Source: a virus. Taken from it: a stretch of DNA of 46,910 nucleotides. How positions within the stretch are numbered: position 1 is the first letter of the stretch; every line of letters starts with the position of its first letter. Where the stretch lies: the IMG/VR virus record IMGVR_UViG_3300002144_000453, positions 1-46,910 of that record; one strand, 5' to 3'. Positions 16,899-24,872 of this stretch are shown here, in pieces. The position numbers were made by a program, and so were the translations under genes. The notes beneath the pieces were generated by a model. The model saw only the letters and a program-made list of their open reading frames with translations, was not told the DNA's origin and did no database searches.

Positions 16899-17594
16899 AT
16901 GCGTAAATGGAATATACTTTCGTTTGCTATCGTTGTTGCACTTATATCATCCCTTGCTTATGCTAGTGATGTGTATATTGAGCAGATTGGCGACACCGCA
17001 ACTATTACTGTAACCCAGGACTCGGGCACAGGGAATACTGTTGGCTCATCTACTGAGAGTGCATATATCAACGGCAGTGCAAACACCGTAGACATAACGC
17101 AGTCTGGTAGCTCAAATACGTCGACGTTAAATATAGACGGTGGGTCCAGTACAGTTACTACTAGTGACGTAGGATCTAGTAACACCACAACAATTAATAT
17201 AGATGGCGCAACTGGAACAACTACTACAGCAACAACCACTGGCGACAGCAATGAACTAAATGTTTGTAAAACAGTAGATGCACTAGGTGGGTGTACGGAC
17301 GGCATCGCTGTAAACGATACGGTACAAACGGTAGTAGTAACCGGAGATAGCAACAGGATTGATATAGGGGTTGACAGTACAAATGCAACCAATACCACAA
17401 CAGTAACCGGCGATTCAAACGTTGTATCTAGTACACAGACCGGGGTAGCTGGAGTTGCGGGTCATTCAATTACATTAACACATGTAGGCTCAATGGGGTC
17501 AATTGAAATTGATCAAAGTGGAGCCAATGACCAATTAGCCAACATCCAAACAGCCGGCGACAGTATTACTGTTAATATCACACAAGGCGACTAA
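16899..17594 (+). CDS. Curlin-like secreted amyloid-repeat protein 1
   Basis: A 231-residue protein with a signal peptide (about 1-23) and then short strands carrying the CsgA/CsgB spacing of Ile/Val, Gln, Gly and Asn: VYIEQIGDTATITVTQD, NTVDITQSGSSN, NELNVCK, NRIDIGVDSTN, SIEIDQSGAND, SITVNITQGD. The repeats are less regular than in E. coli CsgA, and two cysteines occur near the middle. It is the likely substrate of the phage CsgG/CsgF pair. First of a rightward operon; AAGGAG precedes the ATG. Confidence 0.8.
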   Translation: MRKWNILSFAIVVALISSLAYASDVYIEQIGDTATITVTQDSGTGNTVGSSTESAYINGSANTVDITQSGSSNTSTLNIDGGSSTVTTSDVGSSNTTTINIDGATGTTTTATTTGDSNELNVCKTVDALGGCTDGIAVNDTVQTVVVTGDSNRIDIGVDSTNATNTTTVTGDSNVVSSTQTGVAGVAGHSITLTHVGSMGSIEIDQSGANDQLANIQTAGDSITVNITQGD

Positions 17595-17596
17595 TC

Positions 17597-18706
17597 ATGA
17601 TTAGGCATTTAGTATTCCTGGTATCCGGGATCGCTATATGCCTAACGTCAGTGCTGGCTGATCCGATTGGAACTGTAAGCGAACAAACTGCGCCAGGCGA
17701 AATTAAACGAGAAAAATCTAATATAGATACCAAAAAAGGAACTGGTATCCAGATGGACGACCTTGTAAAAACTTACAAGGGAAAAATTGGACTAACTTTC
17801 ATTGATGATACCAGGGTTCAGATTACTGAGAACAGTAGCCTTATAATTGATGATTTTGTATACGACCCTGTACAAGATACAGGTAAACTAGCGTTAAACG
17901 TTGCATTGGGTACAGTCAGATATGCTAGTGGAGCAATTGCAAAAAATAATCGAGAGAATGTTAAATTAAAAACACCGTCTGCTACAGTTACTGTGCGCGG
18001 CACGGATTTTACTATGACCGTCGATGAAACAGGTAAGAGTTTATTCATTCTATTACCAAGTTGTCCACCAACTGCTAAGTCCGACGCAGACTGTTGGGTA
18101 GGCGAAATTAAAGTTGAGACCGACACTGGCTTTGTTATACTAAATCAGGCATATCAAGCTACCGTTACTGTAACATCTAGTATGCCGCCATCTAGTCCTA
18201 TTATATTAGACATCGATCCAGCTAATATTAACAATATGTTAATTATATCGCCGCCACAACGAGTACAAGAGCAACAAGACGAGTATGATCGCCGTGGGGC
18301 ACTAGACGAAGACTTGTTAGCCTATCAAGAATTATCAGTCAATGAATTAGACGAACAACTTTTTGCAACAAATGAACTCGACCTTAATCTATTAGACCAA
18401 AACTTCCTTGAAAATATATTAGATGTACTGGCCAGGCAGTTATCATTAAGTATCGAGCAACTAGGTAATATGCAAGATGCGTACAATGCAATTTTGCCAA
18501 ACATAAAGAACAGCCCAGAAACTGTGCCGTTAGTTGACGAGGTTAATATTTTTCTTCGTCGGGAAAGTGCTTCGCATTTAGCTGAAATAAGAGTAGGGTT
18601 AGATACCAATGGCAGAGTTATTACTAGCCAGGACAGTATAATAAACGACATACAATTAAACTCTGGGGGTAGTAATGTTCAAATCACTATCATTCAAAGC
18701 AATTAG
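17597..18706 (+). CDS. FecR-domain secreted protein with curlin-like C-terminus
   Basis: A 369-residue protein with a signal peptide (about 1-21). A FecR-type beta domain lies at about 40-190, with typical motifs LTFIDDTRVQITENSSL, LALGTVRYASG-like and TPSATVTVRGTDFTMTV. A proline-containing linker and a helical Leu/Asp/Glu-rich region (about 225-310) follow. The last residues, GGSNVQITIIQSN, look like a curlin strand, so it may be anchored in or nucleate the fibre. It lies between two curlin-like genes and overlaps the second by 32 bases. FecR-domain proteins next to CHASE2 cyclases are familiar in bacteria. Confidence 0.8.
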   Translation: MIRHLVFLVSGIAICLTSVLADPIGTVSEQTAPGEIKREKSNIDTKKGTGIQMDDLVKTYKGKIGLTFIDDTRVQITENSSLIIDDFVYDPVQDTGKLALNVALGTVRYASGAIAKNNRENVKLKTPSATVTVRGTDFTMTVDETGKSLFILLPSCPPTAKSDADCWVGEIKVETDTGFVILNQAYQATVTVTSSMPPSSPIILDIDPANINNMLIISPPQRVQEQQDEYDRRGALDEDLLAYQELSVNELDEQLFATNELDLNLLDQNFLENILDVLARQLSLSIEQLGNMQDAYNAILPNIKNSPETVPLVDEVNIFLRRESASHLAEIRVGLDTNGRVITSQDSIINDIQLNSGGSNVQITIIQSN

Positions 18707-19463
18707 TTTCTATTTGCTATTTGCAAATAGCGTATACGCCAATGGCAATAGCTTGTACATTGAGCAAATAGGTAGTAATACAGTTATACAAATTCAGCAG
18801 ACTGGTCAAGGCAACAACATTGCAGGAACAGTATACGGAACATCCCCTGCTAATGTACTAGGTAATAATAACAGTATCGGTATATCACAGGGAACCTCCT
18901 CAACAGGCAACAACCAAGTGGGTCTTACTGTTGCCGGCAACAACAACCAAGTAGCTATCTCACAAGAAAAAGATACAAAAAATGCTACAGATGATGCCGA
19001 CAGCTTAGGTAACCATAGTGCAACGGTATACGTCACTGGTGACGGTAACGCCGTAATCCTTAACCAGCAAAATAATAGTGATTCCACAGCGGGAAATTCC
19101 TATACTGCCAAAATTATCAATGGCCAAAGTAACGTAATAGTTGGGACACAAGATGGCACAGGCGATAAGACTGCCAAAGTTATAATCAACAATAGTAGCT
19201 CATCCAACATTGTTGAAACAACACAAACCGGTGACGGGCAACACACTGCTGAGGTGCTGGTAGAGTCCGATATGAACACCATTGGTATACACCAGTCTGG
19301 AAACCAATCCAGCAGTGCCAACATTGCAATTAGCCCAAATAGTGTAGGACCTACTGATTTTACACTTATACAGTCTAATGGTACAGCATACGGTACCGAA
19401 ACAGCAATAACTCAAGAATGTATGAATCCATCCGGGTGTTCGATTCTAGTAGATCAGCAATAA
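18675..19463 (+). CDS. Curlin-like secreted amyloid-repeat protein 2
   Basis: A 262-residue protein with a signal peptide (about 1-22) followed directly by LYIEQIGSNTVIQIQQTGQG, closely matching the start of the first curlin-like protein. Further strands include NNSIGISQG, NNQVAISQ, NAVILNQQN, SNVIVGTQDG, SNIVETTQTGDGQ and NTIGIHQSGNQSS, the Asn-x-Ile-x-Gln-x-Gly pattern of CsgA/CsgB. Two cysteines lie near the C-terminus. The start is inside the FecR gene, behind a G-rich site. The two subunits could be major and minor, or nucleator and subunit, but the sequence does not say which. Confidence 0.8.
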   Translation: MFKSLSFKAISFYLLFANSVYANGNSLYIEQIGSNTVIQIQQTGQGNNIAGTVYGTSPANVLGNNNSIGISQGTSSTGNNQVGLTVAGNNNQVAISQEKDTKNATDDADSLGNHSATVYVTGDGNAVILNQQNNSDSTAGNSYTAKIINGQSNVIVGTQDGTGDKTAKVIINNSSSSNIVETTQTGDGQHTAEVLVESDMNTIGIHQSGNQSSSANIAISPNSVGPTDFTLIQSNGTAYGTETAITQECMNPSGCSILVDQQ

Positions 19464-19467
19464 TTTG

Positions 19468-19474
19468 CTAAATA
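19468..19474 (+). promoter_or_regulatory. Putative late promoter
   Basis: CTAAATA followed by TTTTATAG, 24 bases upstream of the ATG at 19499, with TTGGAG as ribosome site. Confidence 0.5.
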
Positions 19475-19498
19475 TTTTATAGTAATATTGGAGATAAT

Positions 19499-19906
19499 AT
19501 GCGTAGTTTATTAATAGGGTTATCAGCATTGTTGTTAGTAACGGTGAGTACAGCACAAGAAGCTAAACAGCCAAAAGTAATACAACTTCCGATGGCAATT
19601 ATGTGCGGAAATGATGAAGCAATAGGTTCATTTTTAGCTGACAACAACGAAGAAGCAGTTGCATCAATGGTAGGTGTTGCCGCAGTTGGTGACAAAGCAG
19701 AATGGCCGGGAGTCCCAGTTCCTACGTTAATGTTTGTAAACAAGACTAAATTTTCGTGGACTATTGTTAGTGAAATCGAAGCAGGCGTGTATTGTATAAC
19801 TGCATCAGGTTCGTATATGGAACCAATAGGTGCTAACACGCCAGAGATAAAAAAACAGCAATATGAAATACAGCCCGGCGACTTAAGCGTAGCTCATAGT
19901 AGGTAA
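19499..19906 (+). CDS. Small secreted protein in the curlin-cyclase cluster
   Basis: A 135-residue protein with a signal peptide (about 1-19). The mature part contains two cysteines (IMCGN and YCITASG) that could form a disulfide. No domain is recognised. Placed between curlin 2 and the adenylate cyclase, with its own late-promoter box, so a role in the same envelope system is plausible but unproven. Confidence 0.7.
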   Translation: MRSLLIGLSALLLVTVSTAQEAKQPKVIQLPMAIMCGNDEAIGSFLADNNEEAVASMVGVAAVGDKAEWPGVPVPTLMFVNKTKFSWTIVSEIEAGVYCITASGSYMEPIGANTPEIKKQQYEIQPGDLSVAHSR

Positions 19907-19912
19907 CCTACT

Positions 19913-21976
19913 ATGCTGAAAAAACTATTCCTAAGCCCCCTCTGGGCGTTAATTACACTGGCCGCGTTATTATACGGTATAACCCAAAATTACAGATTTG
20001 CAGAGTCAGTTAGACTTAACTATTTCGATTCGTTAATTGTATCAAAGCCCGCTACTAACAATAATATCCATGTTGTTAATATCGACGATTTAACTATCGC
20101 AGAAAATGGGCAATGGCCGTTTAGTCGCGATGTGTATGCAAAGTTGATTAAAGAACTCTACAGTCGTGACGCTGGTATTGTTATCTTTAACGTGCTTATG
20201 TCAGAGCCAGACAGATTTAAAAAAGATAAAGTTCTTGCTAAGGCATTAACTACAATGCCAATCATTTTGCCTAATGTAGCAACCGATAACGATGTAGTTA
20301 ATACATCAAGGAAGCCAAGTAGTGCAGTTATTAACAGCCAATATATAGATAGACTAATAACATTTAACAATATACTAGCTAACGTTCCTGTAATTGAGCA
20401 ACAGAGTCTCGGAAGCGGTATTACTAACACCTTCCCGGAGATTGACGGCGTAACTAGACGCATGCCAATATTTGTTGGGGTGGGCGATGCATTGTACCCT
20501 AGCATCCCGTTAGAAACATTACGTATTATTAGTGGTGCAGTCAACTTTCAAGTCAAACTAAGTGAGCTAGGAGTTGAAAAAGTTCGTGTAAGCCAAGGAC
20601 CTATTATTAATACAGATGCTCTTGGGCGTGTGTGGATCGATTGGAGTCAAACTGCTTCATCGTATAGTTTTACTAAGTTGCCGGATTCGTTTAACAATGG
20701 CATTGTTATTGTCGGAGTAAGTGCAAGCGGATTGTCTAATCCTGTTGCTACAGCAGTCGGCGGAGTATACACACAAGACTTACAAGCAGCGGCTATCGGA
20801 ACTATGGTTAACCAAGTTAATATCCAACGCCCGGCATGGGCAAGCGGCGCTGAGTTGTATTTACTTGCAGGTCTTGGCATTTTAATCGTTCTGTTATCTC
20901 GCTGGGTGTATGTTGGTATTGGGTTTACAGCATTGGTTATTTCGGGAGTATTGTACGGTAGTCAGCAATCGTATCACGAATTATTATACCTAATAGACGG
21001 ATTTACTATTAGCATTTGTTTGGGACTAGTTGCATTGCACAGTTACACCTTGAAGTTTATAAATGAGTTTTTACAAAAACAACAAATTAAAAAACAATTT
21101 GGTACATACCTAAGTCCTGCACTAGTAGAAAAATTACAAAAGAATCCAGAACTATTACAGTTGGGCGGCGAATCAAGAGAGTTAAGTATTATGTTCACCG
21201 ATGTTCGAGGTTTTACTACTATCTCTGAGCATTACGGAAAGGATGTGCAAGGACTTACTAAAATAATGAATAGGTACATGACTGCAATGACTAAACGTAT
21301 CATTGACAATAACGGAACCTTAGACAAGTATATCGGCGATGCACAAATGGCTTTTTGGAATGCTCCTATCAATGACGAACTGCACGCCAAACATGCAGTG
21401 GAAACGGGACTCAATATGTTAAAAGATTTGGATAAATTTAATGAAGAAATTACTAAAGAGGGTATCCCGGCCTTTGGTATGGGCTTGGGAATTAATACAG
21501 ATACCGTTGTGGTCGGCAACATGGGAAGTGATCAGCGTTTTGACTATACTTGTCTTGGGGATGGTGTCAATACTGCTTCCAGGCTTGAGGGCCAAAGTAA
21601 ACCGTATGGTGTTAGAATTGTCATTGGTCCGATTACTGCTCAACAGGTAGATGACGAATTTGCAATTTTAGAGCTAGACTATATTGCGGTCAAGGGCAAG
21701 ACTGAAGGTATACGCATCTATACAGTGTTAGGAAATCATAAATGGTGGATGGAAAATTCAACGTATGTATCCGAAACACAGCAACATAACAAGATGTTAG
21801 AATTGTATCGAATCAAAAAATTTGATCTAGCAATTAAATATTGTCGAGAGCTTAAAGGAAGTTTCTTCGGCGAAATGGATAATTATTACGATGCATGGAT
21901 TATCCGGTGCAAAGAAATGAAAACTCGCACATTGCCAGTCAATTGGGACGGCATGTACATTGCAACATCTAAATGA
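19913..21976 (+). CDS. CHASE2-domain class III adenylate cyclase
   Basis: A 687-residue membrane sensor enzyme that would make cAMP from ATP. It has an N-terminal membrane segment (about 5-24), a periplasmic CHASE2 domain (about 35-285) and three membrane segments (about 312-380). The cytosolic cyclase domain spans about 420-607. Metal aspartates are Asp430 (FTDVRGFT) and Asp476 (KYIGDA). The adenine-selecting lysine fits Lys472, and Thr546 stands where class IIIa enzymes have Asp, as in class IIIb cyclases. The transition-state residues Asn553 and Arg557 are in GVNTASRLEG. All catalytic positions look intact. It overlaps the next gene by four bases. Confidence 0.93.
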   Translation: MLKKLFLSPLWALITLAALLYGITQNYRFAESVRLNYFDSLIVSKPATNNNIHVVNIDDLTIAENGQWPFSRDVYAKLIKELYSRDAGIVIFNVLMSEPDRFKKDKVLAKALTTMPIILPNVATDNDVVNTSRKPSSAVINSQYIDRLITFNNILANVPVIEQQSLGSGITNTFPEIDGVTRRMPIFVGVGDALYPSIPLETLRIISGAVNFQVKLSELGVEKVRVSQGPIINTDALGRVWIDWSQTASSYSFTKLPDSFNNGIVIVGVSASGLSNPVATAVGGVYTQDLQAAAIGTMVNQVNIQRPAWASGAELYLLAGLGILIVLLSRWVYVGIGFTALVISGVLYGSQQSYHELLYLIDGFTISICLGLVALHSYTLKFINEFLQKQQIKKQFGTYLSPALVEKLQKNPELLQLGGESRELSIMFTDVRGFTTISEHYGKDVQGLTKIMNRYMTAMTKRIIDNNGTLDKYIGDAQMAFWNAPINDELHAKHAVETGLNMLKDLDKFNEEITKEGIPAFGMGLGINTDTVVVGNMGSDQRFDYTCLGDGVNTASRLEGQSKPYGVRIVIGPITAQQVDDEFAILELDYIAVKGKTEGIRIYTVLGNHKWWMENSTYVSETQQHNKMLELYRIKKFDLAIKYCRELKGSFFGEMDNYYDAWIIRCKEMKTRTLPVNWDGMYIATSK

Positions 21977-22587
21977 AACATACTCTAATCTTTATTCACG
22001 GTGCAAACGCAACATATAAAAGTTTTAACTATGTTGTAAGGGGGTTGTCTCAACTTAATCTATTAGACTCAGTTGATGTGGTATATTTAAACTATGATAG
22101 CCACAATCGCTTTTACGATAACTTAAACAGCATGCACAGCACTCTGCATAAGGTAACAGGTAAGGCAATGATTGTTGCACACAGTCTTGGCGGAATATAT
22201 GCAACACATCTATATAGTACTCGTCCTAACATTATATCTAATGTTGTGACACTGAGCACTCCTTATGCTGGGGTAGCAAATGCAAATTTAATGAAATGGG
22301 TATTTCCGTACCATCAGTTGCTACATGATGTTGGCACGTACAGTAAACCAATACTGGACAGTCAAATGATTAAAATTGAGATCCCATGGATACAAGTAGT
22401 GTCAACAACTGGAGACACGCCTTGGATGAACCCGTTTATAAAAAATGATGGAGTTGTATCGCAGTATTCAATGACTGTTAGAGAAGACATCGAATATCAT
22501 TACGCTGACAGCAACCATTACGAAATAGTTGCTGATTCTGAAGTAGTTGACTTCATTAGTACAAAGGTTACTAAGTTTATTTCTTAG
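21973..22587 (+). CDS. Alpha/beta-hydrolase (lipase/esterase-like)
   Basis: A 204-residue hydrolase: HG oxyanion region (LIFIHGANATYKSF), nucleophile elbow AHSLGG with Ser71, a likely acid in KNDGVVS and a likely histidine in SNHYEIV. The fold resembles small lipases/acylhydrolases; there is no signal peptide. Coupled to the cyclase by ATGA. Its 3' end overlaps a convergent gene by 11 bases. The substrate is unknown; a lipid or ester is possible. Confidence 0.82.
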   Translation: MKHTLIFIHGANATYKSFNYVVRGLSQLNLLDSVDVVYLNYDSHNRFYDNLNSMHSTLHKVTGKAMIVAHSLGGIYATHLYSTRPNIISNVVTLSTPYAGVANANLMKWVFPYHQLLHDVGTYSKPILDSQMIKIEIPWIQVVSTTGDTPWMNPFIKNDGVVSQYSMTVREDIEYHYADSNHYEIVADSEVVDFISTKVTKFIS

Positions 22588-22924
22588 TATTCGTACCACT
22601 GGAGTTAAATCCCTGGCTGAAACTTTTATATTGAGCTAGTAATTCATCTAGATCCTGCTTTTCTTTAGTAGAGGCGCAGGCTTCGATTTCGTTACGGTAT
22701 TCTAATACCATTGATAGCTTGGTGTTTAATCGAATCATGTCATTGTCTAACATGCGCACACGATCAACGAGTCCGATTAGTGTAGCACTAGCCTGGCTTA
22801 GTACGGGTTTGATATCCTTTGTAGCCCAGTTCCATATATAGTATACAAAGTATCCTAGTCCCATTGCGGCAATTATAGGAAACCCGTATTGATTGATTGC
22901 TGATGCTAGTTCATTAGTTCCCAT
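22577..22924 (-). CDS. Small membrane protein A (paralogue of 23320-23598)
   Basis: A 115-residue protein with one membrane segment near the N-terminus (YGFPIIAAMGLGYFVYYIW) followed by a helical, probably coiled-coil region (LDNDMIRLNTKLSMVL). The same layout and residues recur in the protein at 23320-23598, so the two are duplicates. A holin or envelope role is possible; nothing in the sequence proves it. Confidence 0.65.
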   Translation of the reverse strand: MGTNELASAINQYGFPIIAAMGLGYFVYYIWNWATKDIKPVLSQASATLIGLVDRVRMLDNDMIRLNTKLSMVLEYRNEIEACASTKEKQDLDELLAQYKSFSQGFNSSGTNTKK

Positions 22925-22928
22925 TTGA

Positions 22929-23117
22929 TTATCCTGTAACGTAACGTAGTGGGGCAGTCACTGGGTCTGCCCATGAATAGAACAATACAAAGCCAATGGA
23001 TAGCCCAACGCCGACACCAATTAACACTGCGGTTATCATATCGCTGTCAAACCAAATTGGCTCAAATTCCATCCATTCTCTATATTCTTCTTCTTTTGAT
23101 ACAAAATTCTTAGACAT
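22929..23117 (-). CDS. Small single-span membrane protein
   Basis: A 62-residue protein with an acidic N-terminus and one hydrophobic segment (MITAVLIGVGVGLSIGFVLF). Part of a four-gene leftward cluster of tiny membrane-associated proteins. Overlaps its upstream neighbour by eight bases. Function unknown. Confidence 0.6.
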   Translation of the reverse strand: MSKNFVSKEEEYREWMEFEPIWFDSDMITAVLIGVGVGLSIGFVLFYSWADPVTAPLRYVTG

Positions 23118-23301
23118 TTACATTTTCCCCATTGACAAATTTTTCTAATTTAGTAAGCCTTCTTAAAGCCTGGCCACCATTGGGTAGATTAACTAATTCA
23201 AAATAATCACCGGGCTGCCAGTTAAGTTTTGCGGTGTCTAACTCACTGTCAAGCTGAATACCAGCACTACTTAAATCCCATATGTAGTCGTAAAATAACA
23301 T
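23110..23301 (-). CDS. Small hypothetical protein
   Basis: A 63-residue soluble protein (WQPGDYFELVNLPNGGQALRR) of unknown function, in the leftward small-membrane-protein cluster. Its overlap with the next gene supports a common transcript. Confidence 0.6.
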   Translation of the reverse strand: MLFYDYIWDLSSAGIQLDSELDTAKLNWQPGDYFELVNLPNGGQALRRLTKLEKFVNGENVNV

Positions 23302-23319
23302 AATATTACTTATATATAG

Positions 23320-23598
23320 TTAGTCCCGCCGCGCATCTTCTTTGCCTTCATTTGCTGCCAACCTATCTATATTAGGACGGACTCCAATTACATAGCTGAG
23401 TAATGCATCAATCTTTACTAAATCGTTATTCATTGTTTGCACACGGTTGTCTAGCGCACCAATGATGTTTTTTAAACTGTTAACACTTCCGTTCACTCCT
23501 TGCAGAATAAACTTAACGGTTAAGAATACAAAGTATCCAGCGGCGCATGCGGCAGCAATAGGAAAACCGACATCTCCTACTAATTTTAAGAAATCCAT
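23320..23598 (-). CDS. Small membrane protein B (paralogue of 22577-22924)
   Basis: A 92-residue protein with a membrane segment (VGFPIAAACAAGYFVFL) and a helical tail (MNNDLVKIDALLSYVIG). It is similar in order and residues to the 115-residue protein three genes downstream. The start follows AGGAGCAG, and a CTAAATA late box lies upstream at 23641-23647. Confidence 0.65.
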   Translation of the reverse strand: MDFLKLVGDVGFPIAAACAAGYFVFLTVKFILQGVNGSVNSLKNIIGALDNRVQTMNNDLVKIDALLSYVIGVRPNIDRLAANEGKEDARRD

Positions 23599-23640
23599 AA
23601 CACTGCTCCTAATGTCGTATTATTATTTTTGTTATAATAA

Positions 23641-23647
23641 TATTTAG
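23641..23647 (-). promoter_or_regulatory. Putative late promoter for the small membrane-protein cluster
   Basis: CTAAATA on the minus strand, 43 bases upstream of ATG 23598 and immediately next to the stop codon of the upstream glycosyltransferase-like gene. Confidence 0.5.
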
Positions 23648-24844
23648 TTAGAATTTCAATATGTTGTTTAAGTGGCCGATATGTTCAGATTTAATGTGAT
23701 GTTTCCACATCGAAGAATTTGCAATTTCTGACTGCAGATTATCAGTGAGCTCATCAATTACTATGTCTCTAAGATTGTAGTAAAAGTGATGCCAGTTGTA
23801 TTCAACTATCTCTTTAGTTGCTTGCCGTAATGCACACTGCTCTTCATAACTGAGTTTGCTTAAATCTTTTAGTATGTTAAACACAGCATCAACACGTTCA
23901 TTGTCGTCGACGATGTCGTCGTAGCTTTCGTCCCAAAACTCGCTAAATGTTTTAAATCCGTACTGCTTAAAATACTTCAAGTTTCCGTGTGCTCCTAGTA
24001 ACAAAAATGGCTGCTTTGCTACAATTGGCTTGAATATTTTTTCGGTTAAGTGGAGTTTACCGTTATAAAATGCAGTTTCACTAACAACGTGTATTAATGC
24101 ACTTTGACATGCTTTGATATCAATGAATGTACTCATACTGCCAGTAGGCGAGTCGGTATCAATTTTGTATTGGATGGCCAGCTGATCAATTACAGCTAAT
24201 GCGTCTATTTCTGCTTGCTGGCTACCGTGCTTTGATGTAGATTCTTTTATAATGTTGACTAATGTTTCTTTTTCCGGCGGAAAATAGCTAACTAAGCCTT
24301 GTTCTATTAACCCAGACTCTACTAGGTTTTGTTGAAACCGTATACGGTGCCATCTATAGCTGTTAACCACATGTTGATAGCAAATGAATAAATACTTGTG
24401 TTGGTCCGGGACTACAATGTCTTGTTTCCAATATTCTCTGTAATTGTCAAGACATGCAAGTGCATGATAAAAATAATAAACAACACAGTTTTTAATTGTT
24501 CCGTTAATACGTTCCCGGATACGATCTACATCCACTGAGTGTTCACTCACAAACACCATAAGAGGTGTTCCGTAAATAGACACTGCATTTTTCCATTCGC
24601 TGCCTACTTTGTAATCGGTATCGACTAAGTCATGTCTCTTCATCCAAGGAATAAAATGCGTATAGACCGGCTCTTGGTCCATAAACAACGCAAAACCAAA
24701 CTGTCCACTATATGTTTGACCATCGATACGTTTTATTAAATAGTATGGTGGTTCGTTTACAAAGTCGTCCGTGACAAACACTTTAACAGGGAATCGATTG
24801 AAAAATTCTTTAACAATTTTATTGTAGAGATAATGCAGATTCAT
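23648..24844 (-). CDS. Glycosyltransferase-like protein
   Basis: A 398-residue protein whose C-terminal half (KLHLTEKIFKPIVAKQPFLL, then GAHGNLKYFKQYGFKTF) carries a pattern seen in fucosyltransferase-like and exostosin-like glycosyltransferases, including many phage-encoded ones. The N-terminal half has no clear motif. It may decorate host surface glycans or virion proteins. Divergent from the UDP-glucose-dehydrogenase-like gene with only 28 bases between. The sugar and acceptor are unknown. Confidence 0.6.
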   Translation of the reverse strand: MNLHYLYNKIVKEFFNRFPVKVFVTDDFVNEPPYYLIKRIDGQTYSGQFGFALFMDQEPVYTHFIPWMKRHDLVDTDYKVGSEWKNAVSIYGTPLMVFVSEHSVDVDRIRERINGTIKNCVVYYFYHALACLDNYREYWKQDIVVPDQHKYLFICYQHVVNSYRWHRIRFQQNLVESGLIEQGLVSYFPPEKETLVNIIKESTSKHGSQQAEIDALAVIDQLAIQYKIDTDSPTGSMSTFIDIKACQSALIHVVSETAFYNGKLHLTEKIFKPIVAKQPFLLLGAHGNLKYFKQYGFKTFSEFWDESYDDIVDDNERVDAVFNILKDLSKLSYEEQCALRQATKEIVEYNWHHFYYNLRDIVIDELTDNLQSEIANSSMWKHHIKSEHIGHLNNILKF

Positions 24845-24872
24845 TTAACACATACTTAAGGAATAGAAAAAC

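Noticed and set aside
16958-17398. 146-residue antisense ORF over curlin 1
   Set aside because: Low-complexity Val/Ser/Pro translation of the curlin repeats on the other strand; no start signal.
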